In this document: piece after piece, positions 49,385-57,358 of the stretch
How positions within the stretch are numbered: the stretch's first letter is position 1
How the letters are laid out: the number at the start of each line of letters is the position of its first letter
Source: Sphingomonas sp. SRS2
GTDB taxonomy: Bacteria > Pseudomonadota > Alphaproteobacteria > Sphingomonadales > Sphingomonadaceae
Assembly: GCF_000971055.1 (NCBI RefSeq)
Contig: NZ_LARW01000086.1
Location: forward strand, 1 to 64,000
Length of the DNA stretch: 64,000 nt
Direction: 5' to 3'
Translations under genes and position numbers: made by a program
The notes under the pieces: model-generated
The model's input: only the letters and a program-made list of their open reading frames with translations
Database searches by the model: none
What the model was told of the DNA's origin: nothing

Positions 49385-49770
49385 GGCGCGCCGCCGATCG
49401 CGATGGCGCTCGCCATGGCCATTGCGCCAGCATGGCTGATGCTCAGCCGCCATTCGACGATGCCAAGTGCAATGGCGACCTTTGCGGCACCACCCGTGAG
49501 CCGGACCTGCGGCGGCGCACCCGCCACGCGATGGATGATCACGTCGGAGAAAGCGACGCCCGCTCCGAACCCTGTACCCAGCGCTTTCAGAACAGCCTCC
49601 TTCGCAGCGAACCGGCCGGCCAGGCGCTCGACCCTGTCGGGGCCGTCGCCGATTTCATCGATCTCCTCCTCCGTGAAGCAGCGCGGAATCAACGGATCGC
49701 GCGGATCGTCGATCCAACGCCGAATCTCGACGATGTCCACCAGATCGATCCCGTGCCCGACAATGTTCAC
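49357..49770 (-). CDS. AcpS-type 4'-phosphopantetheinyl transferase
   Basis: A 137-residue protein with the AcpS signatures GHGIDLVDI (metal aspartate), RFAAKEAVLKALGTG (metal glutamate) and the C-terminal SISHAGAMA. Such enzymes move phosphopantetheine from CoA to the serine of a carrier protein. Sphingomonads have a housekeeping acpS elsewhere, so this copy is extra; the ACP-like protein at 44856-45161 is its obvious candidate substrate. The start is a GTG. It converges on the MazG-like gene. Confidence 0.9.
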   Translation of the reverse strand: MNIVGHGIDLVDIVEIRRWIDDPRDPLIPRCFTEEEIDEIGDGPDRVERLAGRFAAKEAVLKALGTGFGAGVAFSDVIIHRVAGAPPQVRLTGGAAKVAIALGIVEWRLSISHAGAMAMASAIAIGGAPHGDGSDRA

Positions 49771-49906
49771 ACCTACCGCCGATCTCCGCCGGGTCGCGCG
49801 CTAATCGCAGCGATCGGCCATGCGCTTAGAAGAGCAACAACAAGGTGTCCAAGCGGGTAGAGACTCACGACTCCGCGCTGAACATCCCGGGGGATGAGGA
49901 TACGCC

Positions 49907-50041
49907 ATGACCAAGACGAACGCGATGTTCTGGAGTAGGGAAACTTTGCGCGAACGGCTGGCCCCGCTCATCGAGCCCTTCGCGCCCGAGCGCGTCGACT
50001 GCGCGGCCAATAGAGGGAGAGGACTGCGGCTGTCGCCGTGA
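49907..50041 (+). CDS. Possible 44-residue leader-type ORF
   Basis: An ATG with GAGGA upstream opens a short frame (MTKTNAMFWSRETLRERL...) that ends in the first nucleotides of the DUF932 leader hairpin. It may be a real small protein or a leader peptide; there is no family evidence. Confidence 0.3.
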   Translation: MTKTNAMFWSRETLRERLAPLIEPFAPERVDCAANRGRGLRLSP

Positions 50042-50095
50042 CGGGTTGAGGGTCGAGAGAGAGGCTCCCGGCCGGCCCGTCTTGGAGATTCCGCC
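50040..50095 (+). promoter_or_regulatory. Structured 5' leader A1 (upstream of DUF932)
   Basis: Begins GACGGGTTGAGGGTCGAGAG and closes with CCCGTC (50076-50081), so the ends pair as a 6-bp stem around inner GAG/CTC pairing. It is nearly identical to leader A2 at 51402-51454; both end with a GGAG ribosome-binding site. Confidence 0.6.
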
Positions 50096-51307
50096 ATGAC
50101 CCAGATAAGCACCATCGCCGATGACGACGCCTTCGGCGCGCCGCCGGTTTCAGCCGGCTATAAAGTCGACATCTCACGAGGCGAACGGATCGGGCGCGTG
50201 TCGTCCGAATGGTTTTCGCGGCCCGACGACGAGCGCTATCTGTCGCTCAGCGCCCTCTATGCCGCCGTTCGCGCGCGCGCCGACCGCGCCACCGCCCGCA
50301 CCATCGAGACCCGGAGCCTTCGTGTCGAGGCGAGTCGTGATAACGCCGAACGCCTGGCCCTGATCGTGCCCGGTCGCGAAGAACCCATCGCTCCGACACA
50401 CTGGTCATTCGGTCAGATGTGCAGCCTGGTCGGCGCGCCCGCCGGCTATATGCGGCAACTCCCTGCGCTGCTTGCCGGCATCAACATGCAGCACGGGCTG
50501 CTCGCGCACCGGGCCGAGCTGGTGAAGACACTGGAAGCGGACGACGGGCGGATCGAACTGCGCGCCGTCACCGGTCCGGACTATGGCCGTATCTGGGACC
50601 ATGAGCTGGTCGCCGCGGTCATGAAGATCGCCGGCGAGGGAACAGGCGATACGCGCTGGAAGGTGCCGGGACTGCTCGATTGGTCGACCATGACGCACAA
50701 CCCGTTCGTCGAGGTGACCAAGGATACGACCACCCTCTATGCGTCCGATCGCGATGTCTTCCTCTTCCTTGTCGATGACGCCCATCCGATCGAAGCCGGC
50801 CGCCTCCCGAACGGCGATCCCGATCTCTACTTCCGAGGCTTCTATTGCTGGAACAGCGAAGTGGGCTCCAAGACGCTCGGCATGGCGTCCTTCTATCTTC
50901 GCGCCGTCTGCATGAATCGCAACATCTGGGGCGCCGAGGGCTTCGAGGAGATCTCGATCAGGCACAGCAAATTCGCCAGCCACCGCTTCGCGCATCAGGC
51001 GGCGCCGGCGCTGGAACGTTTCGCCACGTCGTCGCCCGCGCCGTTTCTGGCGGGGATCAGAGCGGCTCGCGAGCAGATCGTCGCCCGCAAGGATGACGAT
51101 CGCGAGAGCTTCTTGCGCAGGCGCGGCTTCTCGCGTCCCGAGACCGAGAAGATCATCGCCACGGTGCTGGAGGAGGAAGGGCGGCCGCCGGAATCGATCT
51201 TCGATTTCGTGCAGGGGATCACGGCGCTCGCCCGTGCCAAGCCACATCAGGATGCGCGGCTGGAGCTGGAGGGCAAAGCCGCGAAACTCCTTTCCAGCGT
51301 CCGGTAA
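50096..51307 (+). CDS. DUF932 domain protein
   Basis: A 403-residue protein of the DUF932 family found on plasmids, phages and conjugative elements (LRVEASRDNAERLALIVPG, GPDYGRIWDHELVAAVMKIA, YFRGFYCWNSEVGSKTLGMASFYLRAVC). Some members have been linked to anti-restriction, but the function is not established. It has its own leader and its own intrinsic terminator, so it is probably transcribed alone. It marks the start of the element's backbone. Confidence 0.88.
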   Translation: MTQISTIADDDAFGAPPVSAGYKVDISRGERIGRVSSEWFSRPDDERYLSLSALYAAVRARADRATARTIETRSLRVEASRDNAERLALIVPGREEPIAPTHWSFGQMCSLVGAPAGYMRQLPALLAGINMQHGLLAHRAELVKTLEADDGRIELRAVTGPDYGRIWDHELVAAVMKIAGEGTGDTRWKVPGLLDWSTMTHNPFVEVTKDTTTLYASDRDVFLFLVDDAHPIEAGRLPNGDPDLYFRGFYCWNSEVGSKTLGMASFYLRAVCMNRNIWGAEGFEEISIRHSKFASHRFAHQAAPALERFATSSPAPFLAGIRAAREQIVARKDDDRESFLRRRGFSRPETEKIIATVLEEEGRPPESIFDFVQGITALARAKPHQDARLELEGKAAKLLSSVR

Positions 51308-51315
51308 TACCGGGA

Positions 51316-51348
51316 GGCGTGGAGCCGGATCCACGGCTCCACGCCTTT
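51316..51348 (+). terminator. Intrinsic terminator of the DUF932 gene
   Basis: Arms GGCGTGGAGCCG (51316-51327) and CGGCTCCACGCC (51334-51345), 12 bp perfect, 6-nt loop, followed by TTT. Confidence 0.8.
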
Positions 51349-51401
51349 GCGCTTCCGCGCAGCCCCAGCCTCCTAGAGGAAGAGGGCTGCGCTCGCTTCG
51401 T

Positions 51402-51454
51402 GACGGGTTGAGGTCGAGAGAGAGTCTCACGGCCGCCCGTCATGGAGAATGACC
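51402..51454 (+). promoter_or_regulatory. Structured 5' leader A2 (upstream of parB-like gene)
   Basis: GACGGG (51402-51407) pairs with CCCGTC (51436-51441), with an inner GAGA/TCTC hairpin. It matches leader A1 over about 50 nt with only a few changes and two 1-nt gaps. Confidence 0.6.
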
Positions 51455-53584
51455 ATGACCCGAGTTCAGAAGATCATACTGTCCTCATCGCGGGACATCC
51501 CGTTCAACAAGCTGGTGCTGAGCCAGTCCAATGTCCGCCGGATCAAAGCCGGCGTCTCGATCGACGAGCTGGCCGAGGACATCGCCCGGCGCACGCTCCT
51601 GCAGAGCATCACCGTGCGGCCGGTTCGCGATACCGAAGGCGCCGAGACCGGCATGTTCGAGGTTCCGGCTGGCGGCCGGCGCTTCCGCGCGCTTGAACTT
51701 CTGGTCAAGCAGAAGCGCTTGGCCAAGACCGCGCCCGTGCCCTGCGTCGTGCGCGAGGACGGCATTCCCGAGGAAGACAGTCTCGCCGAGAACGTCCAGC
51801 GCGCGCCGCTACATCCGCTCGATCAGTTCCGGGCCTTTCTGGCGCTGCGTGAGAAGGGTCAATCCGAGGAGGACATCGCCGCGGCCTTCTTCGTCGCCGT
51901 GTCGGTCGTCAAGCAGCGCCTCCGCCTCGCATCCGTCTCGCCCAAGCTGCTCGACATCTATGCCGACGACGGCATGACGCTGGACCAGCTTATGGCGTTC
52001 GCCGTCAACGGCGATCATGAGCGCCAGGAGCAAGTGTTCCAGCGGCTGAGCCAGTCCTACTCCAAGGAGCCGCATATCATCCGCCGAATGCTCACCGAGG
52101 GCGCCGTGCGGGCGTCGGACAAGCGCGCGCAGTTCATCGGCCTCGACACCTACACCGAGGCGGGCGGCGTGATTCTGCGCGATCTGTTCCAGGGCGACGA
52201 TGGTGGCTGGCTGCAGGATGTCGGTCTCCTCGACATGCTGGTGGCGGAGAAACTGCGCGAGCAGTCCGAGGCGATCCGCGCCGAGGGCTGGAAGTGGATC
52301 GATGTCGCGCCCGACTTTGCCTACGGCCACACCTATGGGCTGCGGCAATTGCGCGGCGAGCAGATTCCGCTCACCGACGATGAGCAGGCGACGCGCGATG
52401 CGCTGCAGGCCGAGATGGACGGCCTGGAGGAGACCTACGCCGAAGCCGAGGAGCTGCCCGACGAGGTCGATCGCCGGCTCGGCGAGATCGAGACGGCGCT
52501 TGCCGCCTTCGATGATCGCCCCCAGGCCTTCGATCCCGAGGAGGTCGCGCGAGCTGGCGCCTTCGTCAGCATCGACGGTTCGGGCGTCCTGCGCATCGAG
52601 CGCGGCTATGTCCGCCCCGAGGACGAACGTCCGATCGCACCGGAGAACGACGCCGAGACCGATCCGGCCAACGAGCCGACGATCGCGGTGCGAACCGGGC
52701 ATGACGGTGCGAGCGTCGTCGCAGGCACGGAGCCTCCGGCGGATGAGCCCGAGGAAGACGGTGGTATCAAGCCGATCCCCGATAGGCTGATGACCGAGCT
52801 GACGTCCCATCGGACCCTCGCGCTTCGCCACGCGCTGGGCGAGAATCCTGACATCGCCTTCGTCGCCGCGCTTCACGCCCTGTGCCTCAAGGTGTTCTAC
52901 CGCTATGCGCAGGACACCTGTCTTGAGCTCGATCTGAAGAGCACCGGTTTCAGCGCTCAGGCGCCGGGCCTCGCGGACAGCACGCTCGCTGTCGCTTTCG
53001 ACGCGCGGCATCAGGCTTGGCTTTCTGCTCTGCCCAAGGAACCCGCTGACCTCTGGGACGGGCTTATGGCGTTCGACGGTGACAGCCGTCAGGCGCTCTT
53101 CGCGCATTGCGTCTCGCTGTCGGTCAACGCGATCTATGAGGCGTACAATCGCAAGCCTCGCGCGCTGGCCCACGCCGACCGGATCGCCCAGGCCGTCGAT
53201 CTCGACATGGTCGTAGCCGGCTGGACGCCGACGATCGGCACCTATTTCGGCCGGGTGACCAAGGCCCGCATCCTGGCGGCCGTGCGGGAGGCGAAAGGTG
53301 CGCGCGCGGGCGACCGCATCGAGCACCTGAAGAAGGCCGAGATGGCCGAGCAGGCCCAGACGCTGTTGGCGGAGTCCGGATGGCTTCCGGAACCGTTGCG
53401 CACGCCCGGTCGCGACGTGCCGAACGCCGTTGAGACCGACGCCATCGACGCCGCGGAAGCAGACGCCGATACGGCGGGCGTAGAAATGGCGGCGGACGGC
53501 GGCGAAACGGCCGTGGTGGAAGATGAGGAAGTGGCCGAGGATGACTCGGTCGCGCTCGAAGCCCACGCGACCGCGGCCGAATAA
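51455..53584 (+). CDS. ParB/RepB/Spo0J-like protein of integrative elements
   Basis: A 709-residue protein with an N-terminal ParB domain (PAGGRRFRALELL, DSLAENVQRAPLHPLDQFRAF, then an HTH in EEDIAAAFFVAVSVVKQRLRL) and a long acidic C-terminal region. It is much longer than housekeeping ParB and has no ParA beside it, as is usual for this family in alphaproteobacterial conjugative elements, where a role in maintenance or gene control is assumed. Two ATGs are possible; the one at 51455 is 7 nt after GGAG and preferred over 51449. Confidence 0.9.
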   Translation: MTRVQKIILSSSRDIPFNKLVLSQSNVRRIKAGVSIDELAEDIARRTLLQSITVRPVRDTEGAETGMFEVPAGGRRFRALELLVKQKRLAKTAPVPCVVREDGIPEEDSLAENVQRAPLHPLDQFRAFLALREKGQSEEDIAAAFFVAVSVVKQRLRLASVSPKLLDIYADDGMTLDQLMAFAVNGDHERQEQVFQRLSQSYSKEPHIIRRMLTEGAVRASDKRAQFIGLDTYTEAGGVILRDLFQGDDGGWLQDVGLLDMLVAEKLREQSEAIRAEGWKWIDVAPDFAYGHTYGLRQLRGEQIPLTDDEQATRDALQAEMDGLEETYAEAEELPDEVDRRLGEIETALAAFDDRPQAFDPEEVARAGAFVSIDGSGVLRIERGYVRPEDERPIAPENDAETDPANEPTIAVRTGHDGASVVAGTEPPADEPEEDGGIKPIPDRLMTELTSHRTLALRHALGENPDIAFVAALHALCLKVFYRYAQDTCLELDLKSTGFSAQAPGLADSTLAVAFDARHQAWLSALPKEPADLWDGLMAFDGDSRQALFAHCVSLSVNAIYEAYNRKPRALAHADRIAQAVDLDMVVAGWTPTIGTYFGRVTKARILAAVREAKGARAGDRIEHLKKAEMAEQAQTLLAESGWLPEPLRTPGRDVPNAVETDAIDAAEADADTAGVEMAADGGETAVVEDEEVAEDDSVALEAHATAAE

Positions 53585-53608
53585 CGAAGGAGCCAACCGC
53601 ACTGCCAG

Positions 53609-53636
53609 GGGCCCGCCAGCGATGGCGGGCCCTTTT
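53609..53636 (+). terminator. Intrinsic terminator of the parB-like gene
   Basis: Perfect 10-bp stem GGGCCCGCCA / TGGCGGGCCC with a 4-nt loop, followed by TTTT. Confidence 0.9.
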
Positions 53637-53652
53637 CGTCTCGGAGGATACG

Positions 53653-54690
53653 ATGTCGGACAACGCATCCGATCTGGCGCGCCGTATGGCCATGCAGGCT
53701 GAGGCAGTCTGCCGTCATTATCTTTCCAACGGCCGCCGCGAGGGACACTACTGGCTGGTAGGCGATGCTCGCAACACGCCGGGGCGGTCCATGTTCGTCC
53801 GCCTAAAGGGCGCCGAGTCCGGCAAGGGCGCCGCAGGCAAATGGACCGACGCCGCTACTGGCGAACACGGCGATTTGCTCGATGTCATCCGCGAGACGCG
53901 CGGTCTGGTCGACTTCAACGATGTCGCCGATGAGGCGCGAACCTTCCTTAGCCTTCCGCATCCCGAGCGGCAATCAAGTCCGCGACAGGCGCCAGCGCCG
54001 ACCGGATCGCCGGAGGCGGCACGCCGGCTCTTCGCCATGTCGCAACCGATACCGGGCACGGTCGTGGAAACGTACTTGCGCCAACGCGGCATCACGGCTT
54101 TGCACGGAACCGGATCGCTGCGCTTCCATCCCCGATGCTATTACAGGCCGGGCGAGCACAGTCCGACCGAGAGCTGGCCGGCGATAATTGCATCCGTCAC
54201 CGACCTTGGCGGCCGGATCACCGGAGCGCACCGCACCTGGCTTGCACCCGACGGCGGCGGCAAGGCGCCGGTTGATACGCCCAGGCGGGCTATGGGCGAC
54301 CTCCTCGGCCACGCCGTCCGGTTCGGCGTGGCGCATGACGTAATGGCGGCCGGCGAAGGCATCGAAACCATTCTGTCGCTGCGAATGGTCGCGCCCCGTA
54401 TGCCGATGGTCGCCGCTCTATCGGCCGCGCACCTCGGAGCCGTCCTGTTCCCGGCAACACTCCGCCGACTCTACATCGTGCGTGACGACGACACGGCCGG
54501 CGACATCGCGCGAGATAGCTTGGTCGCACGCGCAAACGCTGTCGGGATCGAGGCGATTGCACTGTCGCCAATGCTCGGCGACCTCAATGAGGATCTCAGG
54601 CTGATCGGCATCTCTGCACTTCGGGCCAACGTCCGCGTCCAGCTCGCCCCGGAAGATGTCGCACGCTTCATCGCGACAGAGGCGGTGTAG
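53653..54690 (+). CDS. Toprim-domain protein (plasmid/ICE primase-like)
   Basis: A 345-residue protein with an N-terminal zinc-finger-like region lacking most cysteines (GHYWLVGDARNTPGRSMFVR) and a C-terminal Toprim domain (VMAAGEGIETILSLRMV for the catalytic Glu, LYIVRDDDTAGD for the D-x-D). This layout is shared by the DUF7146/Toprim proteins of alphaproteobacterial elements, thought to prime or process element DNA. GGAGG lies before the ATG. A hairpin (CCAGAGCG at 54707-54714 with CGCTCTGG at 54734-54741) follows the gene. Confidence 0.88.
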   Translation: MSDNASDLARRMAMQAEAVCRHYLSNGRREGHYWLVGDARNTPGRSMFVRLKGAESGKGAAGKWTDAATGEHGDLLDVIRETRGLVDFNDVADEARTFLSLPHPERQSSPRQAPAPTGSPEAARRLFAMSQPIPGTVVETYLRQRGITALHGTGSLRFHPRCYYRPGEHSPTESWPAIIASVTDLGGRITGAHRTWLAPDGGGKAPVDTPRRAMGDLLGHAVRFGVAHDVMAAGEGIETILSLRMVAPRMPMVAALSAAHLGAVLFPATLRRLYIVRDDDTAGDIARDSLVARANAVGIEAIALSPMLGDLNEDLRLIGISALRANVRVQLAPEDVARFIATEAV

Positions 54691-55008
54691 TTCCGGAGGG
54701 ATGAGACCAGAGCGGCGGCAGCGTCAGCGCTATCGCTCTGGCTGCTTCCCATCTCGCCGGAAAGACCGCGACCCGGCCTTCGAGAGGGCGATCGGCCGTC
54801 AAACGGTCCGGCCCGGCAATGGCTGCGCCCGGTTCTTTTCCGCCGGCCCTCCGGGCCTTTGCATCGCGAAGCAAAACAACCGGGCTTCGCCATCCTCCGC
54901 TGACGCTTCGGCCCTGCGCTTCGCTCTGGGTGCAGGTCCGGCCCGCCCGACGGCTTTCGTCGCCAGAAGGCCGCGAGGGTCGCGGTCAGACCGACGAAGG
55001 AGCATCCC
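54691..55008 (+). promoter_or_regulatory. Non-coding stretch with leader B1 of the DUF2493 gene
   Basis: 318 bp without a credible gene. Its right part contains TCGCGAA (54864-54870), CCATCCTCCGCTG (54890-54902) and a TCCGGCC-GCC block in the same order as leader B2 of the DUF736 gene, with the second block 119 nt before the start codon. AAGGAG precedes the ATG. Confidence 0.5.
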
Positions 55009-55935
55009 ATGACGAGTGATCGCGACGACTTCGAGCCCCATCACGCTTCATCTCCCACCGACCACGTTCTCACCGAACTTCAGCTTTACGGCTTCCGTCC
55101 CTTCCAGGACGAACTCGACCCGAGGCCGCTGCCCGAGGGGAACGCCGTCGCCGGCGCCATCGCCGACATCTTCGATGCGCTGATCGTCACCTTGCAGGAC
55201 ACCCGCCTCGAGCCCGATCTCGACGATCTGCTCTGGTCGACCGTCAACCTCTTCCATCGCGCGACCGGCCGGATCGAGCGCGAGCTCGACGACAACGAGC
55301 AGGCTCAGCGGCGGAGCCAGCGGGAACAGGACGGCTCCGAGGTGAAGTCCGTCGAGCTGGAGCGGCTTACCGCCGAGGGCCAGACGCTGATCGAACGCCG
55401 TGACGCCTTCGAGTTGATGCGCGACCAGGCCGCCCAGCATTTCGAACGCCACACCAACTCATCGTGGCGGCCACGCAGCGGATCGATGGTCAACCATCGC
55501 AATCTGACCTCGGCGATGATCGACAGCCGTGACTTCCTCGCCGCCAGGAAGCGCGCCAAGAACGAAGTCCTTCTCCCGGCTGGCTCGAAGATCGCGCTCA
55601 CCGGCGGCCTCGACTTCAACGATCATCGGCTCATCTGGGCCAAGCTCGATCAGGTTCACGCCAAGCACCCGGACATGGTGCTGTTGCACGGCGGCAGCCC
55701 AAAGGGCGCCGAACGCATCGCCGCACGTTGGGCCGATCATCGCAACGTGCCGCAGATTGCCTTCAAGCCCGACTGGACGAAGCACGCCAAGGCCGCGCCA
55801 TTCAAGCGCAACGACCAGATGCTCGACGTCTTGCCGATTGGCGTCATGCACTTCCCGGGCACGGGCATTCAGGACAATCTCGCTGACAAGGCCCGCAAGC
55901 TCGGCATCCCGGTCTGGAAGTTCGGCGGCGCGTAA
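55009..55935 (+). CDS. DUF2493 (SLOG-fold) protein
   Basis: A 308-residue protein whose C-terminal half is a DUF2493 domain (KIALTGGLDFNDHRLIWAKL, MVLLHGGSPKGAERIAARWA), a Rossmann-like SLOG fold thought to bind or cleave nucleotides. The N-terminal half is helical (ELDDNEQAQRRSQREQDG). It is a regular member of the backbone of alphaproteobacterial conjugative elements; its function is unknown. Confidence 0.88.
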   Translation: MTSDRDDFEPHHASSPTDHVLTELQLYGFRPFQDELDPRPLPEGNAVAGAIADIFDALIVTLQDTRLEPDLDDLLWSTVNLFHRATGRIERELDDNEQAQRRSQREQDGSEVKSVELERLTAEGQTLIERRDAFELMRDQAAQHFERHTNSSWRPRSGSMVNHRNLTSAMIDSRDFLAARKRAKNEVLLPAGSKIALTGGLDFNDHRLIWAKLDQVHAKHPDMVLLHGGSPKGAERIAARWADHRNVPQIAFKPDWTKHAKAAPFKRNDQMLDVLPIGVMHFPGTGIQDNLADKARKLGIPVWKFGGA

Positions 55936-55950
55936 GCGCCGCCATCTTTC
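55924..55950 (+). terminator. Intrinsic terminator overlapping the DUF2493 stop codon
   Basis: Stem GGCGGCGC (55924-55931) and GCGCCGCC (55936-55943) with a GTAA tetraloop that contains the TAA stop, then ATCTTT. Confidence 0.75.
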
Positions 55951-55980
55951 ACCTTCCGCCATCCTGATCGGCGAAAGAGT

Positions 55981-56406
55981 TCAAGGCTGCTGGCGCCAGA
56001 ACTGCGTGCTGTAATTGTTCAACCCGCGGGAGTGAGAATCGACCGTCGCCTGGAAGGTGTCCGGAATCTTGTCTCCGTCACCGCCTTCCCTGAAATAGTC
56101 CCTGACCGAATAGAGCGCACCTCTCATAAAGTGCTCCCAGGTTTGATATAGCCTGTTTTGTAGGTCCTGCTCCTGCTTGGCGGCGCTCGGCTTTCGCTTG
56201 GGGGCCGGTGTCGTATAGTCCGGACGAAGATCGACGTCGTGGACGAACGTTATGCTGCCAAACGTCCACTCGTCATCGACAGTTCGGCGCCACCGATAGC
56301 TCACCCTGACACTCAGATGCTTGCTGAAGCGATGAGGCGGTATGATCTGGTCATCGACGATGAAGAGCTGCGCTTCCTTCCGTTCGGTTTCCAGCCGTTG
56401 CTTCAT
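55981..56406 (-). CDS. Hypothetical protein
   Basis: A 141-residue soluble protein (DDQIIPPHRFSKHLSVRVSYRWR, TFGSITFVHDVDLRPDYT, YSVRDYFREGGDGDKIP). It reads as a beta-strand half followed by a helical half, and no family is recognised. Its start overlaps the upstream gene's stop by 4 nt, so the two form a small leftward operon lying against the direction of the backbone, which suggests a later insertion or a passenger module. Confidence 0.6.
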   Translation of the reverse strand: MKQRLETERKEAQLFIVDDQIIPPHRFSKHLSVRVSYRWRRTVDDEWTFGSITFVHDVDLRPDYTTPAPKRKPSAAKQEQDLQNRLYQTWEHFMRGALYSVRDYFREGGDGDKIPDTFQATVDSHSRGLNNYSTQFWRQQP

Positions 56407-56684
56407 GGCCCGACGGCGAAGGACAAATCATGGCCTGCACGTCGAAGGGCGTCTCCTGTTTCCGCCCGCTTTCGTGGCGCCTTGGCCACGCGGTGTTTCG
56501 CCAGCGCCTGTTCGAAGTAATGGAGTTTTGTCGAGATGTAAGGACCGCAGCTTGTGAGAGGGAGACCATGCAGATCGCCCGATCGTTCTTCCCGGATCGC
56601 CTGATCGACAAGCCTGTCCAGATCGTTGGTGTCTATCGCTTTGAGGGCATTCTGTTGATCGCGAGGGATGTTGATCTCTCCCAT
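56403..56684 (-). CDS. Hypothetical protein
   Basis: A 93-residue protein beginning MGEINIPRDQQNALKAIDTND. The open frame runs to 56762, but the ATG at 56684 with AGGGAG just upstream is the better start. The middle (LVDQAIREERSGDLHGLPLTS) and end (FEQALAKHRVAKAPRKRAE) are helical and basic. No family is recognised. It is co-directional and overlapping with the 141-residue gene. Confidence 0.55.
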   Translation of the reverse strand: MGEINIPRDQQNALKAIDTNDLDRLVDQAIREERSGDLHGLPLTSCGPYISTKLHYFEQALAKHRVAKAPRKRAETGDALRRAGHDLSFAVGP

Positions 56685-57004
56685 GCCTTGCTCCCTTACG
56701 TTTTGTCTGTTGCGGCTCGAGTGATTGTGACGACCTCTACCGCGCGCCGACTCACAGTCCATTCTAGCCGATCAGCCGTCGCATCGTGACGGTAACGATG
56801 TTCCAGCCGAGAGCCACGCGGCCCTGACAACCGGACTCCTGCCGGCGGGCGCCACCCTGCTCGCAGTAGCGCTGATCCTTGGTCCGGCCGAGGGCCTGAC
56901 GCCATCAACCCGTAAAGGGTCGGCTTACGCGAAGCGTGCCGCCGCTGCGTCTTCGCCTTCGCGGTGATTGCGGCCCTCTGCCGAACACATCGGGCGCCTG
57001 TCGC

Positions 57005-57021
57005 GCGGGGATGGTCCCCGC
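57005..57021 (+). promoter_or_regulatory. Hairpin just upstream of the 55-residue gene
   Basis: Arms GCGGGGA and TCCCCGC around TGG. An outer CCTG (56997-57000) / CAGG (57028-57031) pairing would involve the ribosome-binding site, so it could limit translation. Confidence 0.4.
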
Positions 57022-57042
57022 CTCTGCACAGGAGCCGGATCG

Positions 57043-57210
57043 ATGTCTCAATCCCTCGCTTTCGCTAACGGTTGGAACCTCGCCACCACCCTCATGGTCT
57101 GCGTGGTCGTCTTTCATGCTGACACTGGCAACTATGGCGTCATGCCGGCCGCCGAATATGACGGCGATCCCGGCGCCGTGATCCACGAATTCGACCCCTT
57201 CCAACCATGA
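57043..57210 (+). CDS. Small conserved-looking 55-residue protein
   Basis: MSQSLAFANGWNLATTLMVC continues to an acidic end (PGAVIHEFDPFQP). AGGAG lies 8 nt before the ATG. There is a short hydrophobic stretch but no clear membrane helix. The upstream 280 bp from 56763 contain no other credible gene. Function unknown. Confidence 0.5.
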   Translation: MSQSLAFANGWNLATTLMVCVVVFHADTGNYGVMPAAEYDGDPGAVIHEFDPFQP

Positions 57211-57294
57211 AGGGGCGTAGTGCCACGTAAGCTGCATCGCAGAAGGCCAGCGGGATTTCCACTCCTGCTGACGCCTGTTTGCGGCTATACTCGT

Positions 57295-57327
57295 GGTCGC
57301 GCCGGGGTGGTGGTGGAAGGCGCGACC
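57295..57327 (+). promoter_or_regulatory. Leader hairpin before the four-helix membrane protein gene
   Basis: GGTCGCGCC (57295-57303) pairs with GGCGCGACC (57319-57327) across a 15-nt loop, immediately after a -10-like TATACT at 57285-57290. Confidence 0.4.
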
Positions 57328-57358
57328 GTCAGACCTTTTCTCACGGGAGACCATCGCC

